A DNA stretch of 64,000 nucleotides from Sulfobacillus harzensis (GCF_012933365.1 NZ_JABBVZ010000003.1:1-64000), one strand, 5' to 3'; numbered from the stretch's first letter, positions 17,273 through 28,822 are shown. Notes: generated by a model not told the origin, from the letters alone. Translations and numbers: made by a program.

Positions 17273-18928
17273 TCACTCAGATGCCACATCCTGGAATTTC
17301 CCTTTGCGTATTAGCTTATTTTTGTACATCCGTACGTCCGCGATGTTGAGCAGTTGATCCGGGGTCTGACCGTCCTCGGGATAAACAGCCCATCCCGCGC
17401 TCACCCCCAAGGCCACATCCACATCTGGCCACTCATACTCCCCAAATTGCCGTTGGATTCGGGCCAAGACTGCTGCCGCGCCAGCGCTATTCGTTGAGTC
17501 CAATAGGGCAACAAACTCGTCGCCCCCATAGCGCGCCATGACGTCACCCGGGCGAAGCTCCGAGTGTAGCATTTGGGCAAAGCGGGCCAGCGCCCGGTCA
17601 CCCACCATATGTCCATATCGGTCGTTCACCATCTTAAAGTTGTCCAAATCCAAAAACACCAGCGTCATGGGGTGATTGGGCTCCCGGGCTATGCGCTCCC
17701 CCAGCAACTCGCGAAAATACCTGAAGTTATAGACTTCGGCAAGCAATGGGTCCCGTCGTGAGTTCTGCACGGCTTCCTCCTGAAGAAGCTTGCGATAGGC
17801 CATGGCGGCATGGCCCGCCAAAACTTTCGCCGTCTGGAAGTCATGGCGGCTATAGCGGTTGGGCACGTTGTGGCCCAACACAATAAAACCCCAGATTTTC
17901 CGATCGGTCATCAGCGGCAGGATGAAGCCCGATACCAGGGGATAGGCGTCATCCGGTTTTGGATTTGCACTCGGATGCTGTCGCGCGTCGCGAATGAACT
18001 CGGCGGTGCGCGTCGCAATCGCCCAGTCGGTCAGGCTTTCTCCGCCACGCACAAATACCTCCGGGTACGGCACCTGGTCGGTGGGATAGGTATACGCTTG
18101 CCGCTCCAGCAACCCCGAGACCGGATCTAGTAAATAGAGCACAAAGATGGTATAGCCGCTCACATGCAAAAACGCCTCTTGGATGTTTTTCACCAACTCC
18201 GCTTTGTCCATCGCCGCCGTGATGGCATCCGCAGCCTCAGCAGTCAGCGCGTTGAGCTGATGCGCGCTGCGGGTCTCATAATAGACGCTTAGAAGCAGCG
18301 ACACGGTCGCATAAGGTAGAAGTCCCAGAAGGCCGATGACCACTTGGTGCGGATAGGCGCGGTCCAGCAGCACGAAGATGGCCACCAAAGGCAACCCCAT
18401 AAGCCAGGCCAGCATGTCCCAAACCAGCGCATGAAACATCTCTTGGCGACTCTGATATCCGTCGCGAATCCAGTAGTAAAAATTAACCAAGAGATGATTA
18501 AGGATGAGAAATGCGAGAGCAAACACCAGGGCTCGAACCACCAGGTTGGGGCTTACGAGTTTCGCTAGGCTTTGTCCAGCATACAAGCCTAAAAGCATCA
18601 CAGCGGCGGAAGACACCGACGAAATGCCGCGAAAGTGGCGAATCCAGGAGATCAACTGGCCGATTAAAATCGCCCAAAACGTTTCCACCGTTCCCGCCAG
18701 CAGAAATACCGAGAGATACCCGGTGCTGGCCAAACTAATGGTGCTGCCGCGCCCCACTTCTAGCGGCCAGGTCTCCGAGATGACCACAATTACAATACCG
18801 ACCGACAGCGCCAAGGGATGATCGAGGCGAAGCCAGTGAACCTGGGGTTGGGTCAACCAGAGCACCGCCGTAAACGCGGTCAAAAACCATAAGAACTGCT
18901 GGGCGAGACGCGCATGTGGCCGGAACAT
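17273..18928 (-). CDS. Membrane-bound GAF-GGDEF diguanylate cyclase
   Basis: A protein of about 551 residues that makes c-di-GMP from GTP. The N-terminal 220 residues hold about seven membrane helices, then a GAF-like sensor (about 228-385), then a GGDEF domain with intact RYGGDEF (near 466-472). An RPGD inhibitory site sits five residues before GGDEF, so product feedback is expected. LDLDNFKMVNDRYGHMVGD carries the metal-binding residues. I choose the ATG at 18928, seven bases after GGGGG, over the GTG two codons earlier. With the HD-GYP protein 3.4 kb away it forms a make-and-break pair, though not in one operon. Confidence 0.92.
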   Translation of the reverse strand: MFRPHARLAQQFLWFLTAFTAVLWLTQPQVHWLRLDHPLALSVGIVIVVISETWPLEVGRGSTISLASTGYLSVFLLAGTVETFWAILIGQLISWIRHFRGISSVSSAAVMLLGLYAGQSLAKLVSPNLVVRALVFALAFLILNHLLVNFYYWIRDGYQSRQEMFHALVWDMLAWLMGLPLVAIFVLLDRAYPHQVVIGLLGLLPYATVSLLLSVYYETRSAHQLNALTAEAADAITAAMDKAELVKNIQEAFLHVSGYTIFVLYLLDPVSGLLERQAYTYPTDQVPYPEVFVRGGESLTDWAIATRTAEFIRDARQHPSANPKPDDAYPLVSGFILPLMTDRKIWGFIVLGHNVPNRYSRHDFQTAKVLAGHAAMAYRKLLQEEAVQNSRRDPLLAEVYNFRYFRELLGERIAREPNHPMTLVFLDLDNFKMVNDRYGHMVGDRALARFAQMLHSELRPGDVMARYGGDEFVALLDSTNSAGAAAVLARIQRQFGEYEWPDVDVALGVSAGWAVYPEDGQTPDQLLNIADVRMYKNKLIRKGKFQDVASE

Positions 18929-19032
18929 TCTCACGCCCCCTTAGCCGGGAACGATCGATGGAACGTTTTTACGAAACCCGGTACGACAGAATTCGGGATA
19001 AAACGACGATTTCCTGCTTGTTGTCAATCCCG

Positions 19033-19476
19033 CTACTGCCCCGGCCGTCCCGCGCCCAACACGCGTCTGAGCCCGCTGACAAGCTGCCGTGCTTGCGCGG
19101 GCTCAGAAAGGTCAAGCCAAATAATGAAAGGATGTTGGCAGATGCTCATCACCCCATCGGCTGTGGGAGCGTCTGCCCATTTAAAGCCCGTCTGCCGGGT
19201 GAGTCGATCTAAAATGGCGTCGGTCTGATCCGTCGATCCGGGGGACCATAAAATGACCTCGAGCGCAGCCTCTTCGCCGCGGCGCTGCTGGACCCAGCTT
19301 TCCAGATCGCGAACCGCGCTCTCGACATGGCTCTCCTGATTGGTGATGCGCACCACCAGGCTGACCGCGGGCATAGGCGATCCGTGGCTGCCGACAATCT
19401 GATCGTACACCCATTCCAACAGCACCACGACGCCGTACAGCGCCAGCGCTAATCCCACGGCACCCCACCAGGTCAC
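19033..19476 (-). CDS. Membrane-anchored hypothetical protein resembling a glycosyltransferase-A fragment
   Basis: A protein of 147 residues with one N-terminal membrane helix (about 3-25) and a cytoplasmic part. VSLVVRITNQESHVESAVRDL followed by VILWSPGSTDQTDAILDRL imitates the first half of family 2 glycosyltransferases (strand, helix, then D-x-S-T-D-x-T). The aspartates needed for nucleotide-sugar binding further on are missing. Small proteins of this kind next to metK occur in other Firmicutes, from memory. It lies 60 bases downstream of metK and may share its transcript. Function unknown. Confidence 0.6.
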   Translation of the reverse strand: MTWWGAVGLALALYGVVVLLEWVYDQIVGSHGSPMPAVSLVVRITNQESHVESAVRDLESWVQQRRGEEAALEVILWSPGSTDQTDAILDRLTRQTGFKWADAPTADGVMSICQHPFIIWLDLSEPAQARQLVSGLRRVLGAGRPGQ

Positions 19477-19538
19477 GGTTCTCGCCCCCCTGTCCGATAT
19501 ATACTAGAGGGTATGCGAGAACATGCCTGGCGCGTGAC

Positions 19539-20735
19539 TCATGCTTGAATGGCGTGTGCCCGATCTTTTAGCTCATCGACGCGATTGAGCGCTTCCCATG
19601 GCAAATCCACATCGGTGCGGCCAAAATGGCCGTAGGCCGCTGTCGCCCGATAGATAGGCCGGCGCAGATCCAGCTCTTCAATGATGGCCAAGGGGCGCAA
19701 ATCGAAGACCTGGTTCACCAGTTCCGCCAATTTGTCATCAGGAAGGCGTCCCGTCCCGAAAGAGTCCACCATCACCGAGATGGGCCGGGCCACGCCAATG
19801 GCGTAGGCAATCTGAATTTCAGCCCGATCTGCCAGTCCTGCGGCCACCAAATTTTTTGCCACCCAGCGGGCGGCATAGGATGCCGATCGGTCCACCTTGG
19901 TCGGATCCTTCCCCGAAAACGCTCCGCCGCCGTGCCGGGCGTAGCCCCCATACGTGTCTACAATAATCTTCCGTCCCGTAAGCCCAGAATCGCCGTGCGG
20001 CCCGCCAATCACAAACCGTCCGGTGGGGTTGACCAACACCCGGGTTTCCTTGCTAAGCCAGCGGTCACCCAAGACGGGAATCAGCACGGTTTCAATCACC
20101 CCGTCGCGGAGCGCCTCCGACGTGACATCGGGGTTGTGCTGCGCCGACACCAAGACCGTATCCACCGCCACCGGCTGGTCATTCTCGTAGCGCACCGTCA
20201 CCTGGGTCTTCCCGTCTGGCCATAAGAAGGGCAGAACGCCTTCATTCCGCACCGTGGCCAATCGCCGCGACAAGCGATGCGCCAATGAAATAGGCAGCGG
20301 CATCAGCTCCGGTGTTTCCCGGCAGGCATACCCAAACACCATCCCCTGGTCTCCGGCCCCAATCTTTTCCCGGGGATCTCCGTGACCGACCCGTGCCTCC
20401 AACGCCTGGTCCACCCCTTGAGCAATGTCCGGCGATTGCTCATCAATAGAGGTCAGGACCGCCACGGTATCCGCGTCAAACCCCATCTTGGCGCGAGTAT
20501 AGCCGATTGAGCGGATGGTCTCGCGGACAACCTTGGGGATGTCAACGTAGCAGTCTGTCGAGATTTCGCCCACCACTAAAGCCAATCCCGTGGTCACGAC
20601 CGTCTCGGCGGCCACACGCGCATCGGCGTCATGAACCAGAATGTTATCCAAAATGGCGTCGGAAATCTGATCAGCCACCTTGTCCGGATGGCCTTCGGTC
20701 ACCGATTCCGACGTAAATAAAAAATTCCGCCCCAA
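19539..20735 (-). CDS. metK: S-adenosylmethionine synthetase
   Basis: Makes SAM from methionine and ATP. All family landmarks are present: [21 protein letters not shown] at the start, [12 protein letters not shown] in the middle, and [17 protein letters not shown]. The frame opens at 20801, but that part is the riboswitch terminator. The TTG at 20735, seven bases after GGGAGG, gives the standard N-terminus ([10 protein letters not shown]) and 398 residues. Expression is controlled by the SAM-I riboswitch in front of it. Confidence 0.97.
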   Translation of the reverse strand: MGRNFLFTSESVTEGHPDKVADQISDAILDNILVHDADARVAAETVVTTGLALVVGEISTDCYVDIPKVVRETIRSIGYTRAKMGFDADTVAVLTSIDEQSPDIAQGVDQALEARVGHGDPREKIGAGDQGMVFGYACRETPELMPLPISLAHRLSRRLATVRNEGVLPFLWPDGKTQVTVRYENDQPVAVDTVLVSAQHNPDVTSEALRDGVIETVLIPVLGDRWLSKETRVLVNPTGRFVIGGPHGDSGLTGRKIIVDTYGGYARHGGGAFSGKDPTKVDRSASYAARWVAKNLVAAGLADRAEIQIAYAIGVARPISVMVDSFGTGRLPDDKLAELVNQVFDLRPLAIIEELDLRRPIYRATAAYGHFGRTDVDLPWEALNRVDELKDRAHAIQA

Positions 20736-20751
20736 TTTCGCGCCTCCCAAT

Positions 20752-20780
20752 AAAAAATCCTCTTCTTCTGAGAGAAGAGG
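20752..20780 (-). terminator. Riboswitch-controlled terminator before metK
   Basis: Minus strand CCTCTTCT-CTCAGA-AGAAGAGG followed by ATTTTTT. It is the expression platform of the SAM-I riboswitch and ends 15 bases before the metK ribosome binding site. Confidence 0.9.
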
Positions 20781-20895
20781 GCATCCTCTAATTTCTCTCA
20801 TCCCTCCGATAAATCGGTCGGGTTTGGCACCTGGGCTTTGCCTGGTTGCCGGGCTTCATCGGGCCTGTCCCTCCGCCGCTCTTGATAAGAGAATA
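20752..20895 (-). ncRNA. SAM-I (S-box) riboswitch in the metK leader
   Basis: The minus strand from about 20895 carries the conserved S-box elements in order. They are CTTATCAAGAG, GGCGGAGGGA, GGCCCGATGAAGCCCGGCAACC, and GGTGCCAA, with GGGATGAGAG closing helix P1 near 20795. The aptamer is followed by an alternative terminator hairpin. The order, spacing and the target gene metK all agree. When SAM is bound, the anti-terminator cannot form and transcription stops before metK. Confidence 0.97.
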
Positions 20896-20914
20896 TCTTG
20901 AAATTGTCGACTGA

Positions 20915-20943
20915 ATTATATGCGATGGGTGAAACAGTGTCAA
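20915..20943 (-). promoter_or_regulatory. Consensus promoter of metK
   Basis: Minus strand TTGACA (20943-20938), a 17-base spacer and TATAAT (20920-20915): a perfect vegetative promoter. Transcription should start near 20908, a few bases before the riboswitch. Confidence 0.95.
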
Positions 20944-21025
20944 ACTGGGGACGACTTGGAGGCGGAAGCGGGATGCGCGCCGGGGGCGCTTTGGCCCCCG
21001 GCCGGCCGGGCAAAGCGCATTGAAG

Positions 21026-21283
21026 CTACAGCGGATTCTGCGTGCGAAACTTTTGCCGTGTGGCCTCGCCGCCGCGAAGGTGTCGCTCCGCCTTGTTGAC
21101 CTCAAGGACCTTTTTGACTTCATTGGCAAGATGAGCGTTGACCTTAGGCAGCCGTTCCGTAACATCCTTGTGCACTGTGCTTTTCGATACACCAAAAACT
21201 TTTGCGGTATCGCGCACTGTTGCTCCACTCTTCAGAATATAGTTGCCAATTTCCATGACGCGTTGCCAGATGTGGTCCTTCAC
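21026..21283 (-). CDS. spoIIID: Sporulation transcription factor SpoIIID
   Basis: A DNA-binding protein of 85 residues that tunes the mother-cell sigma-E regulon during endospore formation. It has the helix-turn-helix segment ATVRDTAKVFGVSKSTVHKD, then TERLPKVNAHLANEVKKVL and the basic HLRGGEATRQKF tail, all as in Bacillus SpoIIID. Start is GTG at 21283 with AAAGGGG about eight bases upstream. It follows the SpoIIQ-like gene, a common clostridial and bacillar order. Strong evidence for a spore former. Confidence 0.97.
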   Translation of the reverse strand: MKDHIWQRVMEIGNYILKSGATVRDTAKVFGVSKSTVHKDVTERLPKVNAHLANEVKKVLEVNKAERHLRGGEATRQKFRTQNPL

Positions 21284-21318
21284 CTCTCCGGCCCCTTTCT
21301 CCCCCCGTCGTCTGCTAG

Positions 21319-21347
21319 AGTATATGGCCCGAACAAAAATAAATGCC
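21319..21347 (-). promoter_or_regulatory. Possible sigma-E promoter of spoIIID
   Basis: Minus strand GGCATTTA (21347-21340), 13 bases, then CATATACT (21326-21319). This resembles the sigma-E pattern (KMATATT, 13-15 bases, CATACAHT), the expected control for spoIIID. It overlaps the terminator of the preceding gene. By eye only. Confidence 0.4.
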
Positions 21348-21364
21348 AGGGCACAGGCCCTGGC
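21334..21364 (-). terminator. Rho-independent terminator after the SpoIIQ-like gene
   Basis: Minus strand GCCAGGGC-CTGT-GCCCTGGC followed by ATTTATTTTTG. It lies about 20 bases after the stop of the upstream gene and separates it from spoIIID. Confidence 0.85.
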
Positions 21365-21384
21365 ATTATGTGGCTGTCTCGGCT

Positions 21385-21966
21385 TTAAGATGAGGGGTGA
21401 AGGTAGTTCATGGGGTTCGTTGCGGTGGCGCCGTGGTAGACTTGGAAGTCTACGTGGGAACCAGCGTTGCGACTATATAAACTGGCGGCACCAACCGTGC
21501 CAATAACCTCACCTTGACGAACCGCTTGGCCCGCCTTTACCTCGACACGGCCAAGATGGCCGTACACCGTCTCGAAGCCGTCGCCATCGTTGATGGTGAC
21601 TGTAAGTCCCATGTGCGGCTCTTTGGTCACTTGGGTTACCCGTCCCGCCCAAGCCGCCTCAACCGGCCGGCCTTTGGGAGCAGCGAAGGTAATCCCGGGA
21701 TTGTAGTACCATTCGTTCAACGCACCCGAATACTGCCATCCAAAGGCACTGGCAATTTTACCTTTAACCGGCGCAGCAAGCGGCGCGGACGTGGGACCAC
21801 CGGCCGCAGGGGAAGTGTTGCCACCTTGGCTGGAAGCCGGCGTCTTGGTCGACACCGGCGTTGATGTCGTAGCCGTCTGGCGATGCGTGACAACGAGCGC
21901 CGCCGCTCCCCCGACAACTACAATACCCGCCACAACGCCCAATATGGTTGTGCGACGATTTGCCAT
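21385..21966 (-). CDS. spoIIQ: SpoIIQ-like protein with a degenerate LytM (M23) domain
   Basis: A protein of 193 residues with one N-terminal membrane helix (about 7-27), a Ser/Thr/Pro-rich linker and an M23/LytM domain (about 85-190). Active M23 peptidases have HxxxD and HxH. Here the first motif position reads NPGITFAAPKG with no histidine and the last is SHVDFQVYH, so zinc binding is unlikely, as in Bacillus SpoIIQ. SpoIIQ spans the space between forespore and mother cell and binds SpoIIIAH. Its place between ywmB and spoIIID supports this reading. Another LytM-type protein is possible, but context argues for SpoIIQ. Confidence 0.8.
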   Translation of the reverse strand: MANRRTTILGVVAGIVVVGGAAALVVTHRQTATTSTPVSTKTPASSQGGNTSPAAGGPTSAPLAAPVKGKIASAFGWQYSGALNEWYYNPGITFAAPKGRPVEAAWAGRVTQVTKEPHMGLTVTINDGDGFETVYGHLGRVEVKAGQAVRQGEVIGTVGAASLYSRNAGSHVDFQVYHGATATNPMNYLHPSS

Positions 21967-22042
21967 GCGAATTCCCGCTTCCTCTGCTGAAATTACCCCG
22001 AAGGGGCTATTTCCAGTTTCCCCAAATAATTCCAGCTCAAAC

Positions 22043-22744
22043 CTAATAGGTCACGGTAATTAGCGGAGAACCCACATATACTTGGGTTTGATGCATATAA
22101 CCGTTGTAGCTGACGGCGACCTGCACGTTGACCTGATGGCCGTCTAAGGCGTCGGACTGTGAAATAAAGGGACTGTGGCCGGCATCGGAAATATAGCCAG
22201 CGGTTGTAATCCCATTCAATGTTTTGGCGTCCACAGCCGACAGCGCCTGATTCACTAGCCGCTGCTGCTGGGCTGTGTTTAATCGGTTCGGGAGCACGCC
22301 CTCTAAATTGACATCCTGGTGCACCCGCCCATACCCAGCCAGGATGTGGCGAAACAGCGTCTGGCTCTCGGGAAGCCCCTGAAAGCCGTCCGGTGACGTG
22401 CGATCCAGCACCACGTAGGTGTCTCCGCTTGAGAGCCTCTCCACAATGATTTGTGTGACAATGCCCGCGACCTTTTTCGTTTCGGAAATCTTCTGGTACG
22501 ACGGATTGTTGACAAAGGCTTGAGGCCCCTGCATATGAAGTTCTCCCGCCACCTGGTCAGCGAGCGCGGACAGGTTTTGAGCCTTCTGGGGCGCGACCCG
22601 TGTCCAATCGTTCAAACTGTACCCGCTAGGCTTGGCTCCCGTCGCATGAAAGGCTGTGGTCAGCGGCTTCACCACCGCCGCGTGCGCCTCCGCCCCCACC
22701 CAAATCAAGGCACCAATGCCAACCACCCACCAAATATTGCGCAT
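22043..22744 (-). CDS. ywmB: YwmB-family secreted protein
   Basis: A protein of 233 residues with a signal peptide (RNIWWVVGIGALIWVGAEAH, cleavage near AHA) and a YwmB-like alpha/beta domain. The ATG at 22744 has AAGGAGG in front; the longer frame to 22888 has none. YwmB structures resemble TATA-binding-protein folds, but the role is unknown. In Bacillus ywmB lies near spoIID and spoIIQ, and here it directly precedes the SpoIIQ-like gene. The family match is by overall pattern and context. Confidence 0.7.
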   Translation of the reverse strand: MRNIWWVVGIGALIWVGAEAHAAVVKPLTTAFHATGAKPSGYSLNDWTRVAPQKAQNLSALADQVAGELHMQGPQAFVNNPSYQKISETKKVAGIVTQIIVERLSSGDTYVVLDRTSPDGFQGLPESQTLFRHILAGYGRVHQDVNLEGVLPNRLNTAQQQRLVNQALSAVDAKTLNGITTAGYISDAGHSPFISQSDALDGHQVNVQVAVSYNGYMHQTQVYVGSPLITVTY

Positions 22745-23157
22745 CGTTCCATCCTCCTTAAAAACTGCGCTTTCAATACCAAATTGTTCCACGGAGGCGC
22801 GAACTTCATACCTGGTATGCACGACTGGAGTTGAACATTGCTTGAGGAATGGCTTGGGCAGCGGGTTCACGACCATGAAGCGGGACATCTAGCCGACGTA
22901 TGCAGTCGAGGCCAACCGGGAGCGGATCGTGTCAGAGTGAGACCCTTCGGGTTTCAAGTCTTGCGCCGACCGATCGGGTGAAAGATTCTGCCGCGATGCC
23001 GTCTACGCCGGATACGGCCGTTTTAAGCAACCTACACGCATGATATGGTCCCAATCCGCTGGCCAACCTAAGGGAACGTCTTCAATCCCTGAGAAGGCGG
23101 CTTCTCCGTCTAACGTACAGAACACCACATACACATCGCGTGGCCGATGCCCTCAAA
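22745..23157. other. 413-base gap without a convincing gene
   Basis: Lies between the ywmB start and the atp operon terminator. The minus strand has a short open frame, GTG 23134 to stop 23003 (43 codons, including EDVPLGWPADWDH), with protein-like composition but no ribosome binding site; it may be a gene remnant. A small hairpin GACCC-TTCG-GGTTT is at 22941-22954. The ywmB promoter must lie here, but I see no clear consensus. Confidence 0.4.
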
Positions 23158-23158
23158 T

Positions 23159-23189
23159 AAAAAAAGAGCCCAGCCCGAAGGCTGGACTC
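23159..23189 (-). terminator. Terminator of the ATP synthase operon
   Basis: Minus strand GAGTCCAGCC-TTCG-GGCTGGGCTC followed by seven T residues, about 20 bases after the atpC stop. Confidence 0.95.
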
Positions 23190-23207
23190 CTCGTACGATC
23201 CCGATGC

Positions 23208-23651
23208 TTAATGGGTGCTGGCGGTGGTCGCCCGACTAATGTCGCGGCCAGCCAGCTTGAGCCGGTTCTCTGCCCGAGCTAGTGCCCGCTGCGCCCGAGC
23301 CAAGTCCACCGTGGCCTGCGAGGAGCCCATGCTGATGCGCTCCACCGCTCGCTGCCGCGCCCGTTCTGCTCGGGCCACATCCACCATGTCCGCCGTTTCC
23401 GCCGAGTCTGCCAAAATGATGGTGGATGTATCCTGGACTTCCAGGAAGCCACCGCCAATAGCTAGCTGTTCGGTCTTGCCATCCGGATCATAGACCGTCA
23501 TGATATGCGGAACCAAGGGCGTGATGATCTGCATGTGATGCGCCAAGATGCCGATTTCGCCTTCCGTGCTGCGGACGATCATCTCGGTCACATCCTTGTC
23601 GTACACCACCCGCTCCGGCGTCACGACGCGCAGCCGATACGTGGTCGCCAT
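23208..23651 (-). CDS. atpC: ATP synthase subunit epsilon
   Basis: Central-stalk subunit of F1, 147 residues. The N-terminal beta sandwich (RVVTPERVVYDKDVTEMIV, GEIGILAHHMQIITPL) and the C-terminal helical hairpin (ARAERARQRAVERI, then ALARAENRLKLAG) are both complete. The C-terminal hairpin is the part that can inhibit ATP hydrolysis. Last gene of the operon, 12 bases after atpD, followed by a strong terminator. Confidence 0.97.
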   Translation of the reverse strand: MATTYRLRVVTPERVVYDKDVTEMIVRSTEGEIGILAHHMQIITPLVPHIMTVYDPDGKTEQLAIGGGFLEVQDTSTIILADSAETADMVDVARAERARQRAVERISMGSSQATVDLARAQRALARAENRLKLAGRDISRATTASTH

Positions 23652-23663
23652 GTTCTCCCCCCT

Positions 23664-25981
<2,318 letters not shown>

Positions 25982-27490
25982 TTAAAACACCGCCGTCTTC
26001 TTAAAGTCCTCGATGGCCGCCGTCAACGCCTTGGTGGTTTCGTCCGACAGCGACTTCTCCTGCCTGATGGTCTCGAGTACATTCGCGCGTTCTTCGTGCA
26101 GGTAGCGGAGCAAGCCGCGCTCAAACTCACGGACGTTCTCCACCGCGATGTCATCCACAAAGCCCTTGGTTACGGCAAAGATCACCGCCACCTGTTCCTC
26201 AACCTTAAGCGGCTGGTACTGAGGCTGCTTCAAGAGCTCCACGGTGCGGGCACCACGGGCCAAACGCGCCTGAGTGGCCTTGTCGAGGTCTGATCCGAAC
26301 TGCGAGAAGGCCGCCAGTTCCCGGTACTGCGCCAAGTCCAAGCGCATCCCGCCGGCTACCTGCCGCATTGCCTTAATCTGCGCCGATCCACCCACGCGCG
26401 AGACCGAAAGACCGACGTTCACGGCCGGACGCACCCCGGAGAAGAACAGGTCGCTCTCCAAGAAGATCTGACCGTCGGTGATAGAGATCACGTTGGTGGG
26501 AATGTACGCCGAAATGTCGCCTGCCAGCGTCTCAATGATGGGAAGCGCGGTTAAGCTGCCGCCACCCTTCTCATCCGACAGACGCGCTGCCCGCTCCAAC
26601 AGGCGCGAGTGAAGGTAGAACACGTCACCCGGATAGGCTTCACGGCCAGGCGGACGGCGAAGCAAAAGCGACATAGCGCGATAGGCGACAGCGTGCTTGG
26701 ACAGGTCGTCGTAGACCACCAGCACATCCTTGCCCTTGTCTCGAAACTCCTCACCCATCGCACAGCCCGCGTAAGGAGCCAAGTACTGCAAGGGAGCCGG
26801 TTCGCTGGCAGCCGCCGACACCACGATGGAGTACTCCATGGCGCCATGCTCTTCCAGTGTCCGGACGATACCCGCAATGGTCGATTCTTTCTGGCCAATG
26901 CCGACGTAAATGCAAATCACATTCTGGTCGCGTTGATTCAAAATGGTGTCAATGGCTAACGCCGTCTTGCCGGTTTGCCGGTCGCCAATGATGAGCTCGC
27001 GCTGACCCCGACCAATCGGAATCATGGCATCAATGGCTTTTAATCCTGTCTGCAGTGGCGTGTTCACCGGTTGACGGTCAATGATGCCGGGAGCCGGATA
27101 TTCCACGGGGCGGCGAATCGAGGTCTCGATGGGTCCCTTGCCGTCAATCGGCACCCCGAGGGCACTCACCACGCGGCCAATCAAAGCCTCGCCGGCTGGC
27201 ACCTCGACCACACGGCCGGTGCGGCGTACCCGATCGCCCTCTTTAATCCCGCGGTCATCGCCCAAAATCACGCAACCGACGTTGTCTTGCTCCAGGTTAA
27301 GCGCCATACCATAGACGCCGTTGTCAAACTCCAACAGCTCGCCGGCCATGCAATCGCCAAGACCATAGATGCGGGAAATGCCGTCTCCGACGGAGAGCAC
27401 CACGCCCGATTCGGACAGCTCCGTGGTGACGCCATATTTCTCGATCTCTTCTTTTAAAATGGCACTAATTTCGTCTGGTTTAATGCTCAA
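25982..27490 (-). CDS. atpA: ATP synthase subunit alpha
   Basis: Non-catalytic nucleotide-binding F1 subunit, 502 residues. Walker [12 protein letters not shown], then GIGQKEST and the signature [17 protein letters not shown] with the catalytic-interface arginine. The frame opens at 27514, but the TTG at 27490, eight bases after GGGAGG, gives the normal N-terminus ([18 protein letters not shown]). It overlaps the end of atpH by 11 bases. Confidence 0.97.
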   Translation of the reverse strand: MSIKPDEISAILKEEIEKYGVTTELSESGVVLSVGDGISRIYGLGDCMAGELLEFDNGVYGMALNLEQDNVGCVILGDDRGIKEGDRVRRTGRVVEVPAGEALIGRVVSALGVPIDGKGPIETSIRRPVEYPAPGIIDRQPVNTPLQTGLKAIDAMIPIGRGQRELIIGDRQTGKTALAIDTILNQRDQNVICIYVGIGQKESTIAGIVRTLEEHGAMEYSIVVSAAASEPAPLQYLAPYAGCAMGEEFRDKGKDVLVVYDDLSKHAVAYRAMSLLLRRPPGREAYPGDVFYLHSRLLERAARLSDEKGGGSLTALPIIETLAGDISAYIPTNVISITDGQIFLESDLFFSGVRPAVNVGLSVSRVGGSAQIKAMRQVAGGMRLDLAQYRELAAFSQFGSDLDKATQARLARGARTVELLKQPQYQPLKVEEQVAVIFAVTKGFVDDIAVENVREFERGLLRYLHEERANVLETIRQEKSLSDETTKALTAAIEDFKKTAVF

Positions 27491-28043
27491 CGACACTACC
27501 TCCCCCGTCCCCACTGCGTAGCTTGTCGCCCAAGATTGCCAATCTGCGGATCAGGCTTCCATCCAGCACCCGGTCGCCCATGCGGATGACGAGCCCACCG
27601 AGAAGCGAGGGATCCTGCTTTAGTGTGGTCATCACCGTGTGCCCGGTAGCGCGCCCCAAAGCCTCGGCAATGGCCTCCTGCTGCTCCTGGCTTATGGGGG
27701 CGGCCGAAATCACGTCCGCATGAAGAATCCCACGACTCTCATCCCAGAGGTTCCGGTATTCTTCGTAAATTGTGGACAGCAAATCTTCCCGCTTCTTGTC
27801 CACCACCACGTCGACCAAACGCGCGGCTAGCGCATCCACGTCGCCAAACAGGCGATGCACCGTCTCTTTTTTGACGGTGGGTGAAATCTCCGGCCGACGG
27901 ATAAACAGACGGAAGGCGCGATCACCATCCCATACTGCCACCATCCGGCCTAAATCCTCCGCGACGCGCTCCTCTTTGTGAGCCGACTTGGCAAGCTCAA
28001 AGAGCGCACGCGCATAGGGCCGAGCAATCACTGCCTGCTTCAT
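27480..28043 (-). CDS. atpH: ATP synthase subunit delta
   Basis: Peripheral-stalk subunit that joins subunit b to the top of F1, 187 residues. The N-terminal six-helix domain begins [15 protein letters not shown], and the C-terminal part holds [21 protein letters not shown], given here as the family hallmark. Its ATG overlaps the atpF stop by 4 bases (ATGA). Confidence 0.95.
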   Translation of the reverse strand: MKQAVIARPYARALFELAKSAHKEERVAEDLGRMVAVWDGDRAFRLFIRRPEISPTVKKETVHRLFGDVDALAARLVDVVVDKKREDLLSTIYEEYRNLWDESRGILHADVISAAPISQEQQEAIAEALGRATGHTVMTTLKQDPSLLGGLVIRMGDRVLDGSLIRRLAILGDKLRSGDGGGSVVEH

Positions 28044-28534
28044 TGCAGTTGCCCCGCATCCTTCAAAATCTCATCGAGGTAGCGATTTTGGTCTTCCTGG
28101 GTGAGATTGCGCTCGATGATTTTGGACGACGCCAAAAGAACCAAGTCTGCTACTTGACTGCGAATCGAGGCAAGCGCACGATCGCGCTCGTGCTCAATTT
28201 CCTCCAATGCAGCTTTCTGGCGGTAACTGGCCTCTCGCTGCGCTTGCTCGATAATCTTTTTGGCCTGCTCGTCACTTTCCCGGCGGGCTTGCGCCAACAT
28301 CTGCTTGGCCTCGTCGCGCGCCTGGCTGACCAGACTTTCCGCTTCCTGGCGCAACTTTTCCGCTTCCGCCTTCAGGTTTTCCGAATCGTTGACCTGCTTG
28401 GCAATGTTGTCGCGGCGCTGCTGCATGGCACCCAAAATCTTTTTGTAGACCAGGGCCCGAAGCAAAAACAGGAGAATCAGGAACTGCAGAACCGCGGCAA
28501 TGAGATTGCCTAGCGTTAACGAAGTGCTGGACAC
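28040..28534 (-). CDS. atpF: ATP synthase subunit b
   Basis: Membrane-anchored peripheral stalk subunit, 164 residues. One N-terminal helix (about 8-28, LGNLIAAVLQFLILLFLLRA) followed by a long charged coiled coil with alternating Lys/Glu/Ala stretches to the C-terminus. Single b-type gene, so the stalk is probably a b2 homodimer. Confidence 0.96.
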   Translation of the reverse strand: MSSTSLTLGNLIAAVLQFLILLFLLRALVYKKILGAMQQRRDNIAKQVNDSENLKAEAEKLRQEAESLVSQARDEAKQMLAQARRESDEQAKKIIEQAQREASYRQKAALEEIEHERDRALASIRSQVADLVLLASSKIIERNLTQEDQNRYLDEILKDAGQLQ

Positions 28535-28563
28535 GGCAATGCTCCTTCCTTCAAACGTCTAGG

Positions 28564-28794
28564 CTAACCAATCTTGGTAAACACAAAGAGCACGAAGGTG
28601 ATAACCGGCCACGCCTCAACCAACGCCACACCAACTAGCGCCCACGTCAAGAGGCGACCAATCGCCTCAGGCTGACGGCCGACCCCTTCTACCATGCGGC
28701 CCATGACCAAACCGTTGCCGATGCCGGCACCAATGGCGCCGCCTGCTGCAGCTAATGCTCCGATGAAGAGCATAATCTCTTTCGCCGTAAACAC
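28564..28794 (-). CDS. atpE: ATP synthase subunit c (proton type)
   Basis: Rotor-ring proteolipid of 76 residues, a two-helix hairpin. Helix 1 has the glycine-rich [14 protein letters not shown]; the polar loop is GRQPEA. The ion-binding glutamate is in GVALVEAW. The Na+-type pattern (Gln in helix 1 and ES/ET after the glutamate) is absent, so proton coupling is expected. The AxAxAxA signature of alkaliphiles is also absent. Confidence 0.97.
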   Translation of the reverse strand: MFTAKEIMLFIGALAAAGGAIGAGIGNGLVMGRMVEGVGRQPEAIGRLLTWALVGVALVEAWPVITFVLFVFTKIG

Positions 28795-28822
28795 TTGTTA
28801 AACTCCTCCTCTTTCTCGCGCG

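Noticed and set aside
20980-21005. Hairpin GGGGGCC...GCGCCCCC after spoIIID
   Set aside because: No T run follows on either strand, so I do not call it a terminator.
23003-23134. 43-codon minus-strand frame after the atp terminator
   Set aside because: Protein-like composition but no ribosome binding site, and only a GTG as start; kept as a note in the gap entry rather than as a gene.
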